Below, piece by piece: positions 62,918 to 64,000 of a DNA stretch of 64,000 nt. The number at the start of each line of letters is the position of its first letter. Within the stretch, counting starts at the first letter, position 1. Below the pieces are notes generated by a model. That model was not told the DNA's origin. It ran no database searches and saw only the letters and a program-made list of their open reading frames with translations. The position numbers and the translations under genes were made by a program. Source of the DNA: Orbaceae bacterium ESL0721 (GTDB lineage: Bacteria; Pseudomonadota; Gammaproteobacteria; Enterobacterales; Orbaceae); the NCBI GenBank assembly GCA_029433365.1, contig JAQTHZ010000001.1, positions 1,302,001 to 1,366,000 on the forward strand. The letters run 5' to 3'.

Positions 62918-64000
<1,083 letters not shown>

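Overview
The window is chromosomal DNA from an AT-rich gammaproteobacterium. The 16S/23S sequence, E. coli-like rrn P1 promoter, dense housekeeping content with E. coli-type synteny blocks, and compact proteins (FtsY 310 aa, Hfq 81 aa, AmiB 259 aa) fit the Orbales/Pasteurellales side of the class; a gut Orbaceae member (Gilliamella, Orbus or Frischella type) is my best inference and is not proven here.

Layout. 0-5.6 kb: end of miaB, ybeZ, then the rod-shape/cell-wall genes mrdA, mrdB and dacA. 5.7-10.6 kb: translation block rpsB-tsf-pyrH-frr-dxr with leader, attenuator and terminators, followed by a lone tusB on the minus strand. 11-20.6 kb: tsaE-amiB-mutL-miaA-hfq-hflX-hflK-hflC-purA, the classic enterobacterial superoperon. 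20.8-22 kb: purT. 22.0-27.7 kb: one complete rRNA operon (P1, P2, boxA, 16S, tRNA-Glu, 23S, 5S, terminator). 28.2-33.4 kb: rluE, ftsY-ftsE-ftsX, rpoH behind a near-perfect CRP box, cysE. 33.4-38.3 kb (minus): mscS, slmA, dut, coaBC, recN. 38.7-45.7 kb: a glycosyltransferase, folA, relA-rlmD, coaD, ung. 45.9-52.1 kb: an accessory sugar block (2-hydroxyacid dehydrogenase, mannose-family PTS EIIC-EIID-EIIB-EIIA, an M28-like membrane protein, MarC). 59.7-64 kb: codA, a broken codB, a small membrane protein and gltD.

The accessory highlight is 52.5-59.5 kb, a polymorphic-toxin locus. An 808-residue effector with an unrecognised N-terminal part ends in an HNH/ENDO VII-like nuclease tip and is followed by a SUKH immunity gene. 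Downstream lie displaced orphan cassettes that repeat its core without the N-terminus and carry other tips: a GHAFEKH/GGTAFRP RNase-like tip, an EndoU tip broken by a single-base frameshift, and several toxin tails only tens of codons long, each followed by its own small immunity gene. A 70-bp stretch immediately before two different tips is base-for-base identical, marking a tip-swapping junction.

Other signals not explained by gene calls: a directional 13-15 bp intergenic motif (ATGTTTTAGGGTTAA) in front of tusB, rluE, the glycosyltransferase gene and ung; many short tandem repeats, one of which inserts a triplicated hexapeptide into dihydrofolate reductase; an apparent ATC start for mrdA; and a 25-bp direct repeat (37-bp period) next to the stop codon that splits codB.
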